From: Seriola aureovittata
Lineage: Eukaryota > Chordata > Actinopteri > Carangiformes > Carangidae
Length of the DNA stretch: 64,000 nucleotides
NCBI RefSeq assembly: GCF_021018895.1
Contig: NC_079368.1
Coordinates: 9,617,001-9,681,000 of the forward strand
Reading direction: 5' to 3'
How positions within the stretch are numbered: the first letter of the stretch is position 1; each line of letters starts with the position of its first letter. The notes below the pieces were generated by a model. That model was not told the origin of the DNA. It ran no database searches and saw only the letters and a list, made by a program, of their open reading frames with translations. The position numbers and the translations under genes are program-made. This document shows positions 1 through 23,199 of this stretch, in pieces.

Positions 1-772
1 CACACACACACACACACACACAGGAATACACTCAGTTACATAACTCCCAGCCTTGGGCCTGGCAAGGCAGCCTGAACTGTTCCCAGCCCTCTCATACTGA
101 AGATGTCCAACAGACTGAACTGCAGCCAGCCTTGTGTGAGATTTATAGACAGCTGTCGTTTCTACTTTTTCTACTGTGCATCTCACAGACGGTAAAAAAA
201 AAAAATCCATAGCTGATTAAGATATTCAGTGTGAGTGAACAAATACAGGCTTGGATCTAATCACTTTCAGGGGTTTCAAGATGTTGATTTTCTGTTGAGT
301 GCTTTTATTTCTGTGCAAAGATAAGTTCATTGAAGAGAATGTGATTAACTGGGCAAACTATGGCATCCATCCATCAGAGCTCAGTTTTGTGTCCAGCAGA
401 TTTGTGAAAGCATGATAGCTTTGATTTGTAATATGACAAAACAGGGTCATAGGAAACCTGGTGTGCCCTCTCTGTAAAGCATCTTTTTTAAAGAACTTTG
501 TTTTGACTGTCTATAGATCACAGCACTGACAAAGAGAAATAATAAACAGCTAAAGCAATGAACAAGTTTTAATAATGCATTATCAGCATCACATGTACAT
601 GACATGAGTGATGGTAGGCATTAAGAGAAGTGGAAAAACAAATGAGTGACACACAAAGTGCCAAATTAAAACAAGCATAAAGAAGAAAATGTAGCAACAA
701 CATTCACAAATTGAAATAACCACAAGCAAACAGCCGGAGGACGTGAGTCACTGTTTTGGATTTGGTTTTTAC
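1..772 (-). other. Intron 4 (part) of the left tmc2-like gene
   Basis: The exon ending at 773 is followed on the minus strand by a GTAAAA donor, so this stretch is intron running off the left edge. I looked for the next TMC exon (the one encoding an EGALGKGKGK-type segment) and did not find it. Bases 1-22 are a (CA)n tract cut by the window edge. Nothing else is recognisable. Confidence 0.7.
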
Positions 773-2759
773 TTGAGCAGTATGAGTCTCCTCTTCATGC
801 GCCAGGGTTTGTTCCTTAATGTAGCGATCAGCTTCTTCTTCTCCTCTACTTGTTCCTTCAGGGCTGCGATCTCTCCCTCCGACAGCGATTCTTCATCAGA
901 GTCAGAGGAAGAAGAGGAGCTAATAAAGGGAAAGATGTGTCACGTACCGTGGCTTTGACAAGGTGCCACAGGATTGAAACATCAGCAACTTGTGAAAATC
1001 CAACACCTCAACTCATCTGTACGTGAAGATCAATTTTACAATATAGTGGAAGAGCAGAAACTCAGTGAAGCTCAACTCTCAACTCTCGAATTCATGTGAG
1101 ACAGTTTGTTTTTTATGTTGGTTGCGGTTTTTTTTTAGACGGGCGCTTTAAAAAGGTTTCTTTTACCTTCTAAGCTGCACTTTGTCGAAACATTTTGTTT
1201 CAAAAAATCTACTCAAATTGAATTATTATATTAAACAATTTTCAATGACAGAATTAAGAGTTATTGTATGGCATTGAATTCTGCTTTTAAAAAAGAAGTT
1301 CAGATCTTGTTTCTTGACCCTCAGAACCAGCAGTAAGCTGCTTTTTAAAATGCTGCCAACTCACACCAAACACACCCAGTGAAACAGTAGGAAGATGAGG
1401 TTACTCGGGATGTTTTGTCCCTTTACCTTTGTTTTAAGGCGGCAGTAAATAATGGATGAACTAACGAGGATAACACCATCACCATTACCAGCAGCCAAAA
1501 GTCTTTATCACCCAAACTTGTTTACCGAAACTGAGTTTTGCTTGTTTTGTAAATCCTCTGATAGGATGATGATATAACCTTTTCTGTTACCTGGAAAGAC
1601 TGTAAACCACTGGCCCACTAAATAATTAACCTAACATTTGGTTGTTGCGGCACAGTGTTCCCCATAAACAGCATCTGACTGCTGAAATGTCACATTAAAA
1701 ATCAACCAGATGTACTGTACATGCCATTTATTCAGGGAAACGAGTGTGTATTCTGTCTTTTTATAATATTGAATTGAGTTCCTATATAATTTGCAGTGTT
1801 TCATCTCCCTGAATACATGGCACATAGTAATTTCATATCACTAGTCTGCATGAGACTGCATGGACAAAAGCGCGTATGAGTGTGTGGAGCCTGCAGGTAG
1901 GTGAGAGACAGCTCTCAGAGAATACTGCACCTGCTCAACTTCCCATTCTTCCTTTTCTTGTCCTTCTCATCGTCTTTATCCTTCCCTTGTTTCCCTTTAA
2001 CATTTCCCTTCTTCTCCTTGTTCTGCTCCTCTTTCTCCTTCTTGGACACCGTTCTCCCTCCTCTTTTCCTCTTCTCTCGGTCGTCTTCGCTCTCCTCATC
2101 GCTGTCCTCCTTTGCGGCTCTCCTCCTGGAGGCTTTGGATCCTTTGCTTTTCACACTCCTTTTGTCTTCTTCGTCATCTTCATCACTGTCTCTGGGCCTG
2201 GCCTTCTTCCTCCGTCCTCTTTTCCGTGGCTCCTCGTCCTCATCCTCCTCATCCTCCTCATCGTCACTGACCTGTTTGGCTCTACGTTGTGGCCTGGCTC
2301 TTCTGTTTTTACTTCTCCTCCTGGCCTCATCTGAGACACACATGTATGCATTTTTTACACAAATAGCTTTATCCAGTGACAACACAATTTATACTCCCAA
2401 CTTTAATTTACATCATCACACCATCGGATTGTGACAAATCTTCAAGATATAGACATTTCCTGCACAACTTAACTGTACCTCCGATAAAAATGAAAATTGT
2501 CTCACAAAACTCACCTTCACTCCCACTATCTAACACAGCATCAACCTCCATCCCAACTGGAGCATGTGAACAAAAACACACAAACATAAAATCAGCTGAT
2601 CAATCTCAAAAATGACTTTTTTCAGTCATTATCAGTATAATGAAAAAGGGTGAATATTTAAAGCTGAAAAATTGACAGACGTAGAAAATATTTGAAAAAA
2701 AAAATCTTCTCACCATCTTCAACCTTAACTGCAGCATCGTTTTTTCTTTTTGGAGGCAT
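773..2759 (-). CDS. tmc2: TMC2-like channel gene, first four coding exons (left tandem copy, 3' part outside window)
   Basis: Minus-strand exons: 2759-2714, 2556-2515, 2330-1931 and 919-773, giving 211 codons plus 2 nt. The protein starts MPPKRKNDAA, followed by the small-exon peptide VGMEVDAVLDSGSE. Next comes a long Lys/Arg/Glu/Asp-rich segment, then LSEGEIAALKEQVEEKKKL and IATLRNKPWRMKRRL. That last segment closely matches the region just before the channel domain in vertebrate TMC2 (ESLSEEEL...EEKKKLIATMRSKPW in human, from memory). Exon phases 1,1,2,2 equal those of the complete tmc2 gene at 6069-15498, so the two are tandem paralogues in the same orientation. TMC1/2 proteins are pore-forming subunits of the hair-cell mechanotransduction channel; the membrane domain of this copy lies beyond base 1. 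All splice junctions read are GT-AG. Assignment to tmc2a, tmc2b or tmc1 is open. Confidence 0.82.
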
Positions 2760-2897
2760 TCTGCTCGGGTACTTTCAGTTATCTGTGTGCTCCTTTTGTC
2801 CAGTTAGACCTCGTCCGCTCACTTCAGACTCTGCCTCAGCTCCATCCATGAGTCACTCACTGATGCACCTGTGACGGTACTGTGTCAAAAAGCCAGG

Positions 2898-2900
<3 letters not shown>

Positions 2901-2961
<61 letters not shown>

Positions 2962-2970
2962 ACACACACG
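2901..2970. repeat. (CA)n microsatellite
   Basis: About 35 CA units with one CC interruption near 2960. It lies about 140 bp upstream of the start codon of the left tmc copy. Confidence 0.95.
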
Positions 2971-2999
2971 TAGGCACAGGTGTGTCTGTGTTTAGGCTG

Positions 3000-4152
3000 T
3001 TCAAAGCCCAGGCTCCTTGACAACCGTCAAAGACACACAGTCCATTAGATGATAATCAGGAGCCCGGGGAGAAAACAGAGCCAGACAATGGACTTGTCAA
3101 TCAAATGCTAATTGATATTTGATTAGAGCAACAACAGCACACATGCAGTCCACATGCTTTAAATGCAACTTGTATTATTGTCATATACTATATGTGATTA
3201 TACAACACCACAAACTGATGGTTGAACATTTGCCATCATTCAGTTGTGACCCAGAAAGGAGACACCGGGGCAAATGTAGACATAAAGGTCAGGTCTCATT
3301 AAAGTTTGATGGAAGCTTAAGTAATCCTGAGTGAAAAGAGAAACAACTCACTGCATTTAAATACTGTACCCGGCGTCCTGTGTGACTCTGAACTCTGGAC
3401 TTACTGTACTCCAGTGAATAAGTGATTTAAAATAAAATGTTTTATTTAAGAGAGAAGTCAGACGATTTTACAAGCTGTTTATTAAAGGATATGGTCCCAT
3501 TTTTTTCAAGTCTTATCATAAAACAATATTGCCATGCTCATATGCACATTGAAAGAGTAACTGGTCAGTGCAATCATTGCTCCTGTTTGTAAAGCATTTC
3601 CAATATAAATCCACAGTCATAGTCCTGTTTATAAAAAACAATAATCCCAAGTTCAGCTGAAGCTAAAATATGAGTTAGTCAAACTAAGCGGGTTTGAAAT
3701 AAGATATAATCTTTTTGTTTAAGATTCTGTCTTTGTGTTACTGGTGTTACTGTCTTCGCTCAATGAGGAAACAAATAGGACTGTACGTCTGAAAAATACC
3801 CACTTGATCTCAGACTTGATTATTGGCCTTGTCTAAACTTTTGAATTTGGTTTTGCCATTGTTTTAAGACAGAGTTAATAAAATGTGAACCTGTCTGTCA
3901 TTAATAGCTGTTATAGCACAACAGTGAAAGGGGGTGAAAGTGAGGCCTGATGGATGAACGGTGCAGCCTGAATTGTCCACATTGCATGTTTCAAACACTA
4001 AGATGCAGGTACAACCTGTGTGGTTATGGTCAAATGTCAGATCTGACCTTTTGAATAATGCAGGAGGAAACAGGAGACTCTGCTGCTATTCAGCTAATAC
4101 ACAGAGGAACACTCTTCCGGGGTTATATGAATGCTGGCTTGAAGGCTTGTAC
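3000..4152. other. Upstream region of the left tmc copy, no gene seen
   Basis: Unique-looking AT-rich sequence 5' of the left tmc start codon at 2759. It should hold the promoter and any 5' UTR exon, but no TATA box or CpG cluster stands out and no coding exon could be supported. Confidence 0.4.
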
Positions 4153-4282
4153 CTGAGAGACAAGCTAAGTCCTCGGGGTTGGAGCCTTTCACGTCTTCTT
4201 CGTCCAGCTCCTCCTCTTGCTCCTCCTCCTGATTGTCCCCCTCCACTTCCAGTAACCATTCAAATGCTTCCTTCTCACTATA
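4153..4282 (-). other. Acidic exon-like open stretch upstream of the left tmc copy
   Basis: On the minus strand a CAG acceptor at 4283-4285 and a CAG|GTACAA donor after 4153 bracket 130 nt that is open in one frame. It encodes an acidic peptide containing KEAFEWLLEVEGDN, then a Glu-rich run and LDEEDVKGSNPED. It ends in phase 1, so it could splice in frame into the small exon at 2556-2515. There is no in-frame ATG, and the pyrimidine tract before the acceptor is weak. I do not recognise the peptide. It may be an alternative 5' exon of the left tmc gene, a stray exon of an unseen gene, or chance. Confidence 0.3.
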
Positions 4283-6068
4283 CTGTACTTAGTCTCGGAG
4301 AACGCCTAGCTGCGTTTATTCTTCGGATCCATTAACTAAAAAGGGTCTAACTTTCCACCAGTTCACATCGAGGCTCAGCACCAACCTTTGCTCTCCAAAG
4401 CAAAACTGGACACCATCCGAGCTGTCAAATCACTGTTGATCAATGTCTCACTCTTCATTACTGTTAGTGAATACAGCGGACATTGAGATATCCGGTAATG
4501 TGCAACCTGTCATGGCTCGGTTTTCTGCCACATTGTACCAGCATGGAGCGAGCCTGGGACAGGGCCAAAACACAGCTCCAGTAGGAGGGTGAAACAGCGG
4601 GCATGTGGGGGTTGGTATTACCTGGACAAATAATAGCCAAGTGGATTAGAGAGTCAGAGTCTCCAGTATACAGAGAAGACGGAGGGTTTACTTGACTCCT
4701 TAACAAAGTCTTCATTGAATAATGTGATTGACACTCCTTGGCTCAAGACGAAAGAATAAAGCATAGGGACTTACTTCATCCTCTGGATCTCAAATAACTG
4801 CAGAATTAATACTTAATGTTAACTTGCCATGAATTGATCATGAGCATCAATGGAAGTGGGTTTGATTGACACTGTGATTTAATGTCAGTTGCATTATGAG
4901 CTTGTTGGCTTGTTGTCTTAAATGGTTTAAGACACAGAAAGTATCCTATAGACCTTGAAATTCAATTAAATCTGTACAGGGCCTGACTTTCAACGACTGT
5001 CAATATGTAGAATTTCAGGTTAATAAAGTTTAACTAATGGGACAACACTGTTATTTTCAGATTTGACTGACATGTGAGCTGCAGAGCAGAACCAGCTCCT
5101 GGGACACTGTATATGATCATGCAGTTATCAGATTAGCAGAAGTCTGATATCCATGTTAAATGATGCGAAATAAGACCACAAACAAGTTTTGCACAGGTTA
5201 TATATGTTCTCATTTGTGCAAAACTTGAATAATCTGACACAATCTGAGAGTGTTTTCCAAGTTCAGAGCTTACTCGTGTGTCAAATGTATAATATACGGC
5301 TGAAAAGCAGATTTAAGTTGAGTGTGTAAGTCCAGCCTGAGTTGCGAACTGATCTATTTAAGCCTACCTAGATAGGTTAAACAGCCCCAATGTCTAATGA
5401 ATTGTTTAATACTTTGGTCCAGTTACAGGTCCAGGCCCGGTTGTGCTCAATGTCTGCGAGGTTAACAACCAAAGTTAAAAGGTGGTTATTACATGTGACG
5501 TCATATTTACATCTTTTAAGACAAAAGGTTCATCAGAAATAAATTAATGCAATTTCAAAAAACCAACATCTGCATGTTTAGTTTACCCATTTCAAACACA
5601 TATCATAAGATAATAGCTTTGGAGTGATGAGCTGCTGTGATATGAAAGATTAGGTGACACCTGTCTGTAGTCAATGTAGCATAAAGACATATTTCCCCTG
5701 TTGTGTTGGCTGTATAGGAAGACAATTATCATCTTATTCAAATTTCAGATTAATATTGCAGATTAAATTTACTCATTTATTGATTAGTGGTTTCAAAAGA
5801 CATTGACAGATATACGAATTGCTAAGTAACACTTAAAGAAAATGATATGCTGCTCTTGTTAATGTCTATCTAAACAAAGCAACAACTGCTACTGTAATTC
5901 GAAATGCTCACAATGTCTTTTTTATCATGAATGCATAGTTTAAAAAAAAAAAAAAGTTTCAAGTCAGTCATTCTCACTACTCTCAGTTCACAGTACATCT
6001 AAACATCAGGTTCTCAGTAAAGTGCTTTGTTTTGAGTCTCTTTTGCTAACATGCTGGTCTTCACTCCC
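4283..6068. other. Spacer between the two tmc copies
   Basis: About 1.8 kb of AT-rich sequence separates the stop codon of the right tmc gene (6069) from the first exon-like sequence of the left copy. It contains the likely 3' UTR and poly(A) signal of the right copy and an A-run at 5941-5955. No coding exon is seen. Confidence 0.6.
5776..5781 (-). terminator. Candidate poly(A) signal of the right tmc2 gene
   Basis: TTTATT on the plus strand is AATAAA on the coding strand, about 290 bp downstream of the long-form stop codon at 6069. It is the first canonical hexamer noticed downstream of the gene. Use is inferred. Confidence 0.5.
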
Positions 6069-15498
<9,430 letters not shown>

Positions 15499-15626
15499 CT
15501 TCCTGTCATGGTCCTGTATCTCCTACAACAGTCGTCCCAGCATCCAGTGGAGGTGAGGTGATGTGAGGTGGACCAAGCGGCAGGGTTTGAGTGGTCTCTC
15601 TCCTACTGCATCTTTACAGGAAAGGA

Positions 15627-15630
<4 letters not shown>

Positions 15631-15721
<91 letters not shown>
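15631..15721. repeat. (GT)n microsatellite
   Basis: About 45 pure GT units, starting some 130 bp upstream of the tmc2 start codon (minus-strand gene). Confidence 0.97.
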
Positions 15722-15722
<1 letters not shown>

Positions 15723-15908
15723 AGGGGCTGGTACATGATGAGTAAGTCGCATGAGAAGTTTACTTTTTCCTCGCCACCCATCGACCCGAAACAGGGACAA
15801 TGACAGCATGGAAACCCTAGAGCCACGCAATTTCACTAGCAATCAATTATTCAAAACAGTTATGACTGCCTTTATGCAGCTGTGTGTGTGTTTTGTGAAT
15901 GTTTATGA

Positions 15909-15912
15909 GTGT

Positions 15913-15998
<86 letters not shown>
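15909..15998. repeat. (GT)n microsatellite
   Basis: About 45 GT units with single ATGT breaks at each end, the second such tract upstream of tmc2. Confidence 0.97.
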
Positions 15999-16000
<2 letters not shown>

Positions 16001-18540
16001 AAGACAAAAACATGAGGGTCATGAGAGCAGTAGGCCTAAGTGAGGGACATGGCTTTTGTGTTTTCATTGTAGCATAACAGATGACTCAGCTGCCAATTTT
16101 TTATTCACATACCCATCAGTTTCGATATACTCACTCACATCCTCATCATTTCTAAATGAGTACCTTTGGCTAAAAGTAGTTATATGAATCTATGTAAAGC
16201 CACAGTGAAGAGGTGAATAAAATGGGACCATGATACCAATACTTGACCAACTGTTTCTTTAAATTCACATTTCATTTTTTTGTCTCTTTCAATAAGTGTC
16301 TCACAAGTTTGTGTAAAAATGACTAATAGAACAGCATCATTCAGTCTGTTACTTTATCCTAATTATTTATGTGTGAGTTGTGCAGATGTTTCGGGATATA
16401 AAGCCTTTCCTCTGTCACTGTCAGATGAAACTATAATAAAGACATTTCGCAATGTGGTAAAGAATATGAAAACAGCCACAGATGTTGTCTCAGTCTTGTG
16501 TGATTGAGATGGTTTCTGGACTAATTCAGCCATATAGCACATCTAAATGTGTATGTTTGTGTGCATGCCTTTACAATTATTTTGTGGTGAAAAAAACTTT
16601 CGCACTAAGGCGACTCAGTGAAATGTAAACTATTACATTTTAGGGTTGATATATGTTTGTTTTTTTTTTCTTGTTTTTTTTTGGTTACCTCTAGGGGTCA
16701 GGTTAGTGTAAAGTTTGGGCTTGCTTATGCATTGTACTTTTCACTTAGAAGGATGTTGTATGTTGTTGAATTGTTGTATTAATTCCTTGGAGACTTACAA
16801 CAACCTGGACCACTTTCTCTCAAGGTTTTGGCGAGTTTGACAAAAGAGATAAAAATGTGATGTTTACTGTAAGAAGCCTGTTGAGCAGAACAAACCATGT
16901 GACCTTTTGAAATATCAGAGTTAATGTAGCATGAGTATGGTGGAGTATGGTGTCATCCTGACATGACTGAACAAGTGCGTTCAACCTGCTGTGCATAAAG
17001 CTACAGCCTGTAAGATGAAGGCAAAGGGGTGAGCTCCAAGCTAATTAACCTGTAGAGGGCAGTGTTGCTCTATACTGTAATGTGTAGGAAGCAACACCTC
17101 TGCCTGGTAGAGATGATTTTTATCTTTAACTGACTTGTTTTCTGCATGTGTGTCTGTGTATGTTTGTGCTTGCACGTGCAGAGACAGCCCAAAGCTTAAC
17201 AGACATATAAGCATGTTTGTGTACACGCACATCAACTCACGCGTGTTGTGGAGGAGAGAGAGTAGGCGAGAGATCGGTTTCCCAGTGCTAAAGTTAGCTG
17301 CAGCTACGAGGAATCATTGAGCAGAGAGGCGACGGAGGTCATCAAGGCCACTTGAGTAGAGAGTAGAATCAAAATATACTGCAACAACTCCAAGATGAAT
17401 CTGACTGTAAATGGACACATCACTGCAGTGCAGCTGATTATAAATTACAGGCCACCAAACTGTAAGAGGAGATTTCTGTCATAAAACTGATACACATAAA
17501 ACTGGGTACAATGACACAACAATACAAATTTACCAAATTTTGTTATGTCTGAAGTCAGGGTGATCCAGTTTTCATTTGAACTACTTTCTACTACAAAAAA
17601 TAGTCCCTGGACAAACTATCCATGTGGCGAGATGCCAGCCTTTAAGTTTGGGTGATCAGACAGAGCTTTTAAGGAGCAGGATTTATACAGGTTATGTGGC
17701 CTTATTGGCACATACAGTGTTTTAATGCACACTTTCAAAGTCAAATTTTGAGAAGCTGAGTATGAGCACCTATGTGACTACACATTTGGAACATGCAATG
17801 CCTTTAAATTAATGCATTTTTATAATTTATATACAGAACAGGGAATCAGAATGGGACATATTCATGGGAAAAAGAGGATTATCACAATCATGGAGTAAAA
17901 CTGACAAACTGCTCAATCAAATCTAATCAAAAGTTCACATGTGTCTGTTCGTCTTGTCTCAGTCTGTTCTGATAAGTGTGCCTTTTTTGTTGAAACACTA
18001 AAATCATTTGGAGCTATCAGTGTGCAAGGGGTTAGACAGTGATTCATCCATCTGTTGGCATGATAAAAGGCTAGCGAGGCCTGCAAAGTGCCTGCATGTA
18101 CCGTATGAGTCAAAGAGCAGCTCTGCAACAGATGATCAGTCTGTCACCAAGCTCCCTGCCCCTCTAATGCAGGTCACAGAGGCAGGAAAAACAGCACAGC
18201 CACAGAGGAAGTCTGTCGAATGAGGTCTAAAGGCATTGTGCTGTACCTTGCTAAAAATAAATGTCAGAAGTTAACAGAGAAAAACATACTGTATCAGAAG
18301 CGTTGTGGGTTATCATGAATAACAATCTGAAAAACATTTTTTCCAAAGTCAAAGTGCAACACAAAAGACAAAAAAAATGCACAACCACTGTCTGTATGAC
18401 TGCCTCTTCCTGCCCCTCTCAGCTGATAACAATCAACTGGTGAACTTTGTATAGCATTAAAGTCTCCTCAGCTGTTGACGCTAAACGTAAAGCAGCAGGG
18501 AGTTGTGGCTGCAAGGGTGAAACCTGGCTTGTTTTTGTCA

Positions 18541-18570
18541 GAGGGAGAGAGAGCAAGAGAGAGAGAGAGA
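18541..18570. repeat. (GA)n short tract
   Basis: Imperfect GA repeat of about 30 bp with one CA break. Confidence 0.85.
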
Positions 18571-19809
18571 AGGAAGCTGAGGAGGGGAGAGTGCAGGTAA
18601 TCAGGTGTGACTCAGACTATAAACACATTTTTGCCTCAGGGATTCAAAATGGGACAATCACTGCATACAGAGACATGTCATTAAAGACGTCTAAAGCACA
18701 CTGTATCATGTGCAGTTTCACAGTGATACAGGCTGTTTATCTGGAAGTCTGTCTGGGATGATTGATTGCTTTTGAGCAGAGGTTATACTTGTTTTTGCAG
18801 TTTCAGAGAGATTGCAGGAAAACAGACTTCTATGAATATTGCTGCTGGAAAGTCGTCCTAGTTTAAAATCAAGTCATTACAACTTCCATGGAGGGGGAAT
18901 AAGAAAAAAATGGAACATTTCAAGTCTTTTCTTTGAAACTTGGCAGTTGCACAGCTGGATTTTCTTTTCTCTTTTGTTTTCCCCTTCACTAAATTCCTTC
19001 TTCCTGTTTCTGGGTGTTTCTCATGAGGGGGACTGACTGTTGCACCACTGTGGAAGTAGAGGAAAACAGAAAACTTTTCAGGAAAGAAATTTCAGGCCTC
19101 AACATATCAAGAGCAAGAGAGAAAATAAGGTAAATAGAGAGTTTACATAGATAGAGGAGGAGAAGTGTGTTGCTCAATTTTGTACACCGTGTCCATGGCA
19201 CAGCTACAGATAGACAGTGTGTAGGTGTGAGTGAGGAAAAAAAAAAAAAGAAAAGAGAGAGAGCATGGTAAGTATGCGTGAGTAAAACAGCGTCATTAAG
19301 CATGGAGGCGGGCCCTGTCAGACTATGGGTATCGCGAAGGGAGGGACTTGGCTCCTGCAATTGACAGATTATACAGGCGGAGGCGTGGCTTGTCCTTGCA
19401 GACAGAGAAGCACGTGGCTAGACCCGTCTGCACGAGGGAGCAGCAACAAAGACCAGCCAGTCCAGGGAACAGAACAGAACACAGGACATCTGCTGCACAC
19501 ACATGTACACACACACACACTCGCTCTGTCTCTCTTTCACACGCTTACACACACATACGCGCGCACTCACATGCAGGGGTTCACATTTGCTCGGCACAGG
19601 CAGGGCATGCGGTCACACGTATAGTCTCATATATCAGCTGCAAAGGACAAACCCACACAGAGCAGGGTATAAATGTAAACGGCAATATAAAGACGTTGCT
19701 ATAAGCATATGTTCTGCTTGACCACAGAGCCACACTTGCAGAAACACACACATTTATACACACACTTTGTTAGTCCAACAATCATCCAGATACCCATGTA
19801 AGGTGAGGT

Positions 19810-19832
19810 TTGTGTGTGTGTGTGTGTGTGTG
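19810..19832. repeat. (TG)n microsatellite
   Basis: Short pure TG tract of about 11 units. Confidence 0.9.
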
Positions 19833-20241
19833 AGAAAGGGAGGAGAAAGTAAGAAGGAGAGAGCTTAGACAGAGTGAGCTGGGGGAGTTTAAAGGGACTC
19901 CTCCCTGGTCAGAAATAACAAGAAACACATTCATGAGAGAGGCAGAGGAGTTGTGCAGCAGCACAAGTGAGAGACTGAATGGTCAGTAGGTGCTGAATCA
20001 GCAGATCACATTCATTTGATACCATTTTTATTGCTCTCTATTAATCTCTCTATTGCTTTCTGTCTATTTTGTTTCTTGTGTTTCACCCTTTTCCTCAAAA
20101 TTTGCAGCAACGACAGTGTAAATGGAACTAAAAGGACCAAGGCTTTACAACAAAGCTGTCCCTCATCTCCCCTGAATCATACAGACAGGCACCTTCTGTT
20201 CAAGAAATGTTTCCAATTACTTATGTTTACACACACAGGCC

Positions 20242-20247
20242 CACACG

Positions 20248-20278
<31 letters not shown>

Positions 20279-20287
20279 ACACACACA
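20242..20287. repeat. (CA)n microsatellite
   Basis: CA tract of about 22 units with CG and TC interruptions. Confidence 0.92.
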
Positions 20288-20513
20288 TGCATTTCAACCC
20301 CTTCATAAGGGGTTGCACGTGAAGTTGAATGTGGACAGAGCAGGGTGGGGGATCAAGTTTTAAAGCAATGGTTTTAGTCAACTTCAGTGCAGAGCTTATC
20401 AAGCGCTGCACACAGTTTATGTAAATGGATAAGCTGCCATTTCCACCAATAGCCCCTTTATCAACAGTGTCTCACCACGCTGACGCCAGACACAGGCAAG
20501 CTGTGCCTGTGTG

Positions 20514-20516
<3 letters not shown>

Positions 20517-20595
<79 letters not shown>
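20517..20595. repeat. (GT)n microsatellite
   Basis: About 39 uninterrupted GT units. Confidence 0.97.
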
Positions 20596-20596
<1 letters not shown>

Positions 20597-20669
20597 CTGT
20601 CGGGATGGCCAATATCTGCCTAGTAACTACAGACAGGCTGTTCCTGATTCACATAAGTAATCTTCACAC

Positions 20670-20672
<3 letters not shown>

Positions 20673-20705
<33 letters not shown>
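20673..20705. repeat. (CA)n microsatellite
   Basis: About 16 CA units, opposite strand sense to the GT tract 80 bp before it, so the two could pair as a long hairpin. Confidence 0.93.
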
Positions 20706-20707
<2 letters not shown>

Positions 20708-22303
20708 ACAGACTGAAACACAACAAAAAAAGATAGCTGCAAATTGTATGCATATGTTGTCATGGCAACATTTTCACTTTCACCTGCTTATGTGTATCCA
20801 TCATGGTGGTGAAAAAAAATAACAATTATCCCCCCAACCACCCCAACACACAGAGAATGATACCAAAACATACAAACACACACACACATACACACACATA
20901 TAGAAGCTAAGCTATGACAGCGAGGGGGGATGGGTAATGATACTTGACACCTCCCACTCTCTCCTCAGCTGCCCCCTCCCCTCACTGAAACCCATGAACC
21001 TTCACATACTAAACAGACATACATTTTACATACACATGCTCCTTTTCTGCTCTGTACAGGGGCTGCGTTAACACAACATACACACACAAAGACTTCAGTG
21101 TAAAACACAGACTAGCCCCCCCCCATGCTTTTCTTTACTCACATATGAAAAGCTTTTGAGCTTATATCCATACGATAAGTGAACCGTACTATTACTGTGT
21201 CTGTACACGGAGGACAATTTGCATAAAGATGCCACATGATGAGTTTTAACAAGCAATGCTCAAATTTCACCTTGCATATTAAAATCTAAAGTGTGGCTCT
21301 TGGCCTTTCAGTGCCTGTCAGTGTTTCACTTGCTCACCCGCATTTGATTGCATTGTTTGATTACACTGTCACTTTAATCAGACAATAATGTTCCTTGCTG
21401 TTAAAGACCCTCCCTTGATACACTGGTTGTAAATTATATGCAAATGAGCTCACTGTCATCAAAGCAAGTCTTTGTGAAAAGGCTATAGACATCATTAACA
21501 TCATCTCATATTGAATAAATTACTGAAAATTATTTGTGTGAATGTTTTGCTCGTGCCCTTGTGATAATGATGACTCCTGTTCTTTTTCTTTCTTTTTTTC
21601 CTCATTCCACACAGTAACAACTGATATTAAAGCTTGTAAATGACTCAGATAACTGCTGGCCGTCCTGCAGTTATGGTGACTCAGACAGTCACCAACTGTC
21701 TCACTACAGTTATCAGAGATTAGCAATCTGATCAAAGATGATCAGACTTTGTTGTTAAGCAAATATTCAGAGTACTGCTGTTAATCAACGACCAGTTCTC
21801 CTCAACTGTCTCAGTCTTTATGACTGGAAAATATAAATTTGTGAGACTGTTTTTTTACAGTTTGTATGTTTTATTTATGTGGAAAATCAGGTCACATTTA
21901 CATTCCACACTTTTACACTAATGTTTTCTCCTGAAAATCCCCCAAATACATGCATACAGCACAGACAGATCGACGTAATTGATTAATTTATCTAGACACA
22001 GTCTTACACTCACAAAAAATTAATTTAATTAATACATTCCTGTCAGACTCCTTTTTTAGACAAATTGGCTTAAAACATTTTTAATTATACTATATCATAA
22101 TAAGTATATTCCCCTTTAAAAGTTAGGGGAAGATGAGCAGCAGCCGACACTTTTACTTTCACCTGGCTGCATGTTTTCTCAGTTTCTATATGAATTCCAG
22201 TTTGAACTGGAGCAAAACATACTGCTTCGAGACTATACTAGTCTTTCCACGAATCCACTCACTGATAGATGACAGCATATTCTCTCAAACACACTAGCAC
22301 ACA

Positions 22304-22304
<1 letters not shown>

Positions 22305-22335
<31 letters not shown>
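22305..22335. repeat. (CA)n microsatellite
   Basis: About 15 CA units. Confidence 0.93.
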
Positions 22336-22339
<4 letters not shown>

Positions 22340-23199
22340 CTATGCCGTCCCACCCCAAGTATTTGTTTTCTGCTCAGCATGGCCTGTAGTGCCTGGGGAT
22401 GTGTGTGACGCAACACTGACAAGGTGGGGGAATATGCTGGGACTTGTTAGACCTGCAGGGCAAATTTACAGTGCACATGACACACTGCAAGGAACATTTT
22501 TTCATATTTCACATAAACTATGACTGGTACATGATATGCCCGGGTTACTGATGGTGTTAAATTAGAGGTTAAAGTAAAACTTGCTAAAGTATAAAAGCTC
22601 ACATGTTTACCACCAGGGCCGTAGCCAAAATTTTAGAAATACCTAGAGTCCAGAGCCCCACAGTTTAATCCCATTTCCTCATGAAATATTTGACTGACCA
22701 CCAAGAGTCTGTGAAATTTAATTTCAGTGTTAAAATATATATTCTTCTAATTTTATCTACCTACACAGTTTTCTAAATGCTATTCAAGACCTGCCATACA
22801 ATGCTATGTATAGAGCACAATCCCCTTATTTTAATTTCTGTTTTTAGCAAAAATGGTCAAGTTTAAGAATTTGGACTGTAAATAACATCAGAATCAGACT
22901 TTAAAACTCTCAGTGTGTAATTTAACTGCAGAAGAGAAACTTCTCCTCGGGTCCTTTAAAATCCCCCAAATTCCCTGAAACAACTCTGAGCTCATGACCT
23001 CAGTGTCCTCAGTGGTAGTTACAACACTGTTTGCTGCAACTGCTCACATCAGAGACCTAAATGGATTTCACAATCATTTTCCAACAGTGCATCCTGAAAA
23101 TATCCTGCTCTCTAGGTGCTGCTCAGCTCTTATCTTTTGCAACCTCCCACAAAACATGTTTGCACTCTCAACATCAACACAAGCATGTCTGTATGCTCT

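Noticed and set aside
1876..2434. Plus-strand open frames rich in Leu/Ser/Phe over 1876-2434
   Set aside because: They are antisense shadows of the Lys/Glu-rich tmc exon on the minus strand; phases and splice sites support only the minus strand.
15563..16002. Cys-Val and Thr-His repeat proteins
   Set aside because: Translations of (GT)n/(CA)n microsatellites, not genes. The same applies near 9950, 20520, 23860 and 31560.
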